In this document: positions 59,703 to 64,000 of the stretch, piece after piece
Position numbering within the stretch: the stretch's first letter is position 1
Layout of the letters: each line of letters begins with the position of its first letter
The notes under the pieces: generated by a model
The model's database searches: none
What the model saw: the letters and a program-made list of their open reading frames with translations, nothing else
What the model was told of the DNA's origin: nothing
Assembly (NCBI GenBank): GCA_032433765.1
Contig: JAVIAB010000092.1
Coordinates: 61,108,126-61,172,125, forward strand
Reading direction: 5' to 3'
Length of the DNA: 64,000 nt
Source: Megaustenia siamemsis
Lineage: Eukaryota > Mollusca > Gastropoda > Stylommatophora > Ariophantidae
Made by a program: the position numbers and the translations under genes

Positions 59703-60230
59703 CTGCCACAACAGAACAAAGAACATCAATAGATTTTCTCTTTCAGGGGCAGACAATTTATGCTAAAAAAAGTTCTTAATTGGCAAGTTTTAATTTGCAG
59801 TTATCAATTAAAAATTAAAAATTAATGTGAAATTGTTGCCAAATCTTGCTAATCGTTATATAATTGAATCATCTTTTAAGCAGAAAAGTATTGTAAACAA
59901 TTTGTACTTGTTGGACGGAGAGGATTTATTCATCAGTTAAGATGTTTAAAATGTACACCACTAACAACAAAAAAGCCTCAGGTAAATGGTACAAAGTCTC
60001 TGCTGTCACGTTGGAAAGAGTCACTTGCCTTCTTTATCGCGAGTTGCATTTAATGTTGAACAAAATATCGCTAAAACATTGTAATAACCCATTAAGGATC
60101 GCTTAACGAGATATTAACACATTACTGATAAATGCATATGTGCTTGGTATGTTTTATGATGTCGCAAAGTATCAACGTTGATGACCTTGTTAGAGTGTTG
60201 TTTGAAACAACTGTTAAAGTCTCGACCTAA

Positions 60231-60562
60231 AGGTAAAGGTACAGTAAAGTACGAGACTTGAACCGGCGTCTTAGCACGCGAGTTTACACCCATATGTGCT
60301 CGGCCGCCTATCCAGAAATGTTCGGAAATTTCTGGATAGTGTCGCCTCAAGCATCGAAACTCGGATGCGAGGCAACATTTCTCACCTTCCCGGGGTAATA
60401 CTCTGGTACCCATTTCTGCCAACGGCTGGGTCGACCGTTGAGGTATTTTTTTTATCCAACCATGAGTACAATTCACACTGCTCCCAGCGGGAATCGAACA
60501 CGGGTTGTCCGAACGTCGATAGTCCAGTCGGGTGGTTTTTTAACTCGACTACCGAGGTCCCC
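60231..60562 (-). mobile_element. Third tRNA-derived SINE family, full length
   Basis: Minus strand starts ggacctcggtagtcgagtta (A box) with B box cgtgttcgattcccgctggg. TSD aaagtctcgacctaa (60216-60230) / aaatctcgacctaa (60563-60576). About 330 bp with a GC-rich body unlike the main SINE. Confidence 0.85.
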
Positions 60563-60654
60563 AAATCTCGACCTAATCGTATCCAACCCGACTCTTAATG
60601 TCTAAAATGCGCATCATTTAGATGTCAATGTGTATCTATATCATCCACTTGTCT

Positions 60655-60800
60655 TAACATCTTGTGCCATTTTGACATTGAAGGATGGCTACCAAAGAGT
60701 GCCACTTCAGTCCATCTCTTGATTTCATGATGCACGCTATCACAAGTTCTTCAGTTCATCTCTAGATGTTATTTGTCCTCTTTAGTCTTTGCCTGCCTCT
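60655..60800 (-). mobile_element. RTE-D-like LINE 3' scrap
   Basis: Text such as gaaggatggctaccaaagag and gtcctctttagtctttgcct matches the diverged RTE-D end also seen at 36758-36960. No ORF. Confidence 0.45.
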
Positions 60801-60879
60801 ACTTCCTTTTTCTAGAATGTTCTCTTCTACGATAATATTCGGTCATGTATTGTGTTTTTCTTTGCGTACAAAATACTAC

Positions 60880-62905
60880 ATTTCTTATTCTTCTTCTATC
60901 TTCCAGCTTCCTGTGGAGCATAGGTCTTCAACAAACACTTTCCAAATCGTTCTCTTTCTTGCCATTCTTTTAAGATCATTCCATGTCTTCCCCATCATCT
61001 TCATCTCTGCTTCTGTCTGTCTTCTCCAAGAATTCTTTGGTCTTCCTCTTTGTCTTTTCCCCTGGGGATATCAAAAAGGGCTTGTTGTGTAATACTCTCA
61101 GATGGATTCCGCAGTATGTGTCCTATCCAGCGACATCGTCTACTCTGTATCTTTTTATCCACTGGTTTTTGACTTGTACATTTCCATAATTGTATATTAG
61201 TGAATTTGTCCTGCCATTTCCATCCTTTTATTCTGCGTAGGCCTCCATTAATAAAAGTATGTATCTTCATGATTGGCATTTTTGTTGTTCTCCATGATTC
61301 ACAGCCATATAATAGAACTTAACATTGGAGTTGAACATTTTTATTTTTGTATTTAACCTAATTTCTTTGGACTTCCATATGTTTCCCAGTGCAACAAAAG
61401 CTCCTCTTGCTTTTGATATCCTTATTTTGGTATAATTTTTTGTTCCTCCATCTTTATTTATATTACTACCCAGATATATATAAGATTGTACGTCTAGTAG
61501 AGGTATTTCTCCTAATTTACTTGGTTATTGCCAACTGCATTAATTCTCATAATATTGGTATTATCTCTATTAATTTTCAGTCCTAGCTGTTGTGATCTTT
61601 CATCAAGTATGTTTTTGCTGCATCTATTGATGGCTGTCATAGGAGAGCTATGTCATCAGCAAAGTCTAAATCATCAAGTTGCTTGATCAGTAACCATTGG
61701 ATTCCATTTCTGTTGTTTTGAGTTATTTTCTTAATCCAATATATGGCCAGTAGAAAGAGAAATAGAGACAGAAGGCATCCCTGCCTTATCCCTGTTCTTA
61801 TTTCAAATGCTTCTATAAGATGTCCTTCATGCACCACACTACATTTCATTCCTTCATACATTGTTCTTATCAGGTTAATAAACTTTATGAGGATTATGTA
61901 ATGACTCAGTAACTTCCAAAGCATTCCTCTGTCTAAACTGTCAAATGCCTTTTCGTAATCTATGAATCCAATATAAAGTGTGGACTATAGTTCTAAACTT
62001 TATTGAACTATTATACATAGAATAGTTATTTGATCAGCACATGATCTGTTCTTCCTAAAACCTGCATGTTCATCTCTCAAATGTTTCTCTATGGCCTCTT
62101 TTAGCCTCTCCAGAATGATTCTGCTTAATATTTTTCCTGGCACTGATAGTAGTATTAGTGAACTGGACTATCACGGACAAGGGGTAGGGTTCGATCCCAA
62201 CCGACGGCTTCTGGGTACACCCAGCCTTTAATGGGTACCGGATTTTTTTTCTGGGAAAGTAAAGCAGCATGGGCGTAATACTGACCACATTACCCCAAAA
62301 ATCATGTGCTGAAGGTCTGTAAAATATAGGGTCACTAACACCATATTTCCCTATACGCCACTTGGCGTGACGGGGTACTTTACTTTTTTACTTACTGATA
62401 GTAGCATAATTCCCCTATAATTTGTGCACTCCTGTAAATTTCCTTTCTTTCGTAGTTTGATCATATAACCTTCTTTCCAGTCTTTATGTATTTCTTCCTT
62501 CTCTCAAATTTTATCTAATAGATTATGTAACATCTTGGTAGAGGTGTTAATATCTGCTTTGATGGCTTCCGAAGGAAATTCATCTGGTTCTGTGGCTTTA
62601 CCATTTTTTAATAGCTTGATAGCTTTCATTATTTCTTTTTTGCTTGGTTTTCCACAGTTAACGTGTAACTCTTCTTCTGCTGGTAGTATATCTGGAGGAT
62701 TATTTGAGCCGGGTCTGTTCAAAAGTTATTCAAAGCGCTCTTTCCATCTCTCTCTTTGTTTCCTTATATTACTAAACAGATTTCCTTTCTTATCGTTAAT
62801 AAAGGCATTGATCTGTTTGTATTTTCCACTTGATTTATTTGTGCTGTTAAGGGAATATGAAGGAACTGTACAACAGCACAAAATACTACATTTGCCTTGT
62901 ATGAA
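60880..62905 (-). mobile_element. SR2-like RTE-clade LINE, decayed, split by a SINE
   Basis: Minus strand in order: MNRPGSNNPPDILPAEEELH, CGKPSKKEIMKAIKLLKNGK, (SINE at 62153-62393), MLWKLLSHYIILIKFINLIR, EGMKCSVVHEGHLIEAFEIR, RQGCLLSLFLFLLAIYWIKK, QLDDLDFADDIALL (catalytic FADD), and the end RRCRWIGHILRNPSESITQQ. Pattern as in SR2-like elements of flatworms and molluscs. Many stops and shifts. Confidence 0.85.
62153..62393 (+). mobile_element. tRNA-derived SINE, 5'-truncated, nested in the SR2-like LINE
   Basis: Starts at tattagtgaactggactatc, within the tRNA head. Exact 11-bp TSD actgatagtag at 62142-62152 and 62394-62404. Younger than the LINE. Confidence 0.92.
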
Positions 62906-63799
62906 TCGTGTTATATAGCTAGTTCTTTATTATCATGCTATTTTAAAGCATCATTATTTGTTTCCTGCGGTCTACCAAGTTTTTCCATTTGTCTTTAAAG
63001 ACACATTTCCAGGTCTTCAACTAAATTTTCTCTATATTTGTTTAAGACCCACACTGTCTGTATAAGAATTTTGCGCATATACAAAATATGATATTCTTTC
63101 TAGTTTTAGTCTGGGTACTACATGTTTTCCTGTAAGCACGTATCTGTTACGTTGTTAAAAACGCTGCTCACTGTTCCGATTACTTTATTTACATATGCCT
63201 TGCATTTTTCGTTGCAAGTTATAAACATGTTTCAGTTAGATATATTCTAAACTCTCACTAGAATTCTTCCATCTATCTTGATATCGACATGTAGGTTTTC
63301 TCTAAATCTGTATAAATCTTTCTGTCACGGAAAAGAAAAATACTCATCCTAAATAGCAATGTTAAATTATATTTAAAATTATGATTTTGGCTTCGTGAAT
63401 TAACGTTATCTTAGCTGCAATAGAAATGTATGTATCTCAGCTACTTATATATTATCCCTATGGTCATTAATGTTCATCACTAACGCATTTTATTTTATTT
63501 TTGGGTGTAGGTTAGGGTATTCTTTGACTTCAGTTTAGGTTAGGAGACATAGGACTTTACCCTCGCGTTGATACTTTTAGGGGAGATAACTTTACGATGC
63601 TAAACTCATAAATTACCAATTACATGGAACAAGTCAATCAATAACTTAAATAAGAGTACCTGAGAACAATATTAGTTTGGGTTGCGGGTGAACAACATAA
63701 GTGTGGTGCAGAGTAGCTCATGAAAAGACTTTTCAAAGAATGAAAAAGGATTTTACAAAAACATAATTATGTAAAGAGAATTACAAATACAATTTCCAG
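62906..63799. other. Nothing recognised upstream of the gene's first seen exon
   Basis: No TM1-like segment, start codon context or LDLRA/EGF cysteine pattern found on the minus strand here or at 59703-60215. Confidence 0.45.
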
Positions 63800-63970
63800 T
63801 CTCATGTAAGGTGACCAGACGTCCAGATTTTTTCGGGACATTCCCGATTTTTTACTGTTTTTTAAACCTTTGTTCTGGATTTGTTGATATCCCGAATTTG
63901 TCTCGATTTTGGCCGATTTTATAGTTTATGTCCCGGATTTGTTAAAATAAATTAGGAACACAAACGTTGA
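63800..63970. repeat. Terminal piece of an interspersed repeat (possibly hAT-type)
   Basis: Begins gtaaggtgaccagacgtcca and then repeats cgggacattcccgattt, cccgaatttgtctcgatttt, tcccggatttgtt. The opening resembles ends of known hAT-like repeats that read GTGACCAGACGTCC; the element runs off the window. Confidence 0.4.
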
Positions 63971-64000
63971 TCAATTTTGTCAATATGGTAAACGTCTCTT

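Larger units (their letters stand above)
49405..58025 (+). mobile_element. Decayed Sailor-like transposon split by a 7.45-kb nested insertion
   Basis: The 5' part of a transposase gene stops at 49700 within [10 protein letters not shown] and resumes at 57153. At the break atctgcttgtggt (49688-49700) and atctgctagtggt (57153-57165) form a 13-bp target duplication with one mismatch. The interval between is a minus-strand RTE with further insertions. The outer ends of this element were not located; it runs from at most 49405 to at least 58025. Confidence 0.85.

Overview
The window looks like AT-rich, repeat-laden genomic DNA from an animal, most likely a mollusc and perhaps a gastropod. The evidence is GT-AG split exons on the minus strand, many RTE/BovB-like non-LTR retrotransposons ending in (ATG)n, tRNA-derived SINEs with clear target-site duplications (TSDs), Tc1/mariner- and hAT-type transposons, and EGF/discoidin-like coding sequence of a molluscan type. 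The species call is inference. There are no bacterial operons, rRNA genes or CRISPR arrays.

The host content is one long minus-strand gene running from about 59.7 kb down to 2.45 kb. I assembled it from short exons by reading frame, splice sites and family motifs. It encodes a DEG/ENaC (amiloride-sensitive-type) sodium channel: finger and palm exons at 35.6, 31.9, 30.4 and 23.3 kb, the Cys-rich thumb/palm at 21.7, 18.0 and 12.8 kb, the pre-TM2 segment at 10.4 and 6.1 kb, TM2 with the G-L-S selectivity motif at 5.5 kb, and a short cytosolic tail ending at 2448. Intron phases agree at every junction from 39.6 kb to the stop. Upstream, phase-1 LDL-receptor class A exons at 59.6 and 46.7 kb splice in frame onto the same chain, suggesting an LDLRA-bearing channel. 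Two furin-type sites (RQKR, RRVKR) bracket an 80-residue Asn/Glu-rich linker. TM1 and the N terminus lie outside the window or were not recognised.

Almost everything else is mobile or repetitive DNA in the introns. 0.8-5 kb: LINE and SINE remnants. 6.5-7.1 kb: 62-bp minisatellite. 8.6-13.8 kb: SINE, LINE tails and (AT)n. 14.25-17.8 kb: a 3.5-kb minisatellite of about 100 units of 34-37 bp. 18.9-29.2 kb: RTE copies, a nested SINE and a 33-bp minisatellite. 32.5-34.6 kb: an intact Sailor-like Tc1/mariner-superfamily transposon with a 421-aa transposase, sitting in a retroposon whose unoccupied paralogue is at 54.25 kb. 38.7-48.3 kb: RTE copies with nested insertions. 49.4-58.0 kb: a four-level nest (Sailor-like copy > full-length RTE > second RTE > 2.2-kb retroposon carrying a broken EGF/discoidin gene), each step marked by its own TSD. 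58.4-64 kb: hAT pseudogene, one LDLRA exon, SINEs and an SR2-like LINE.
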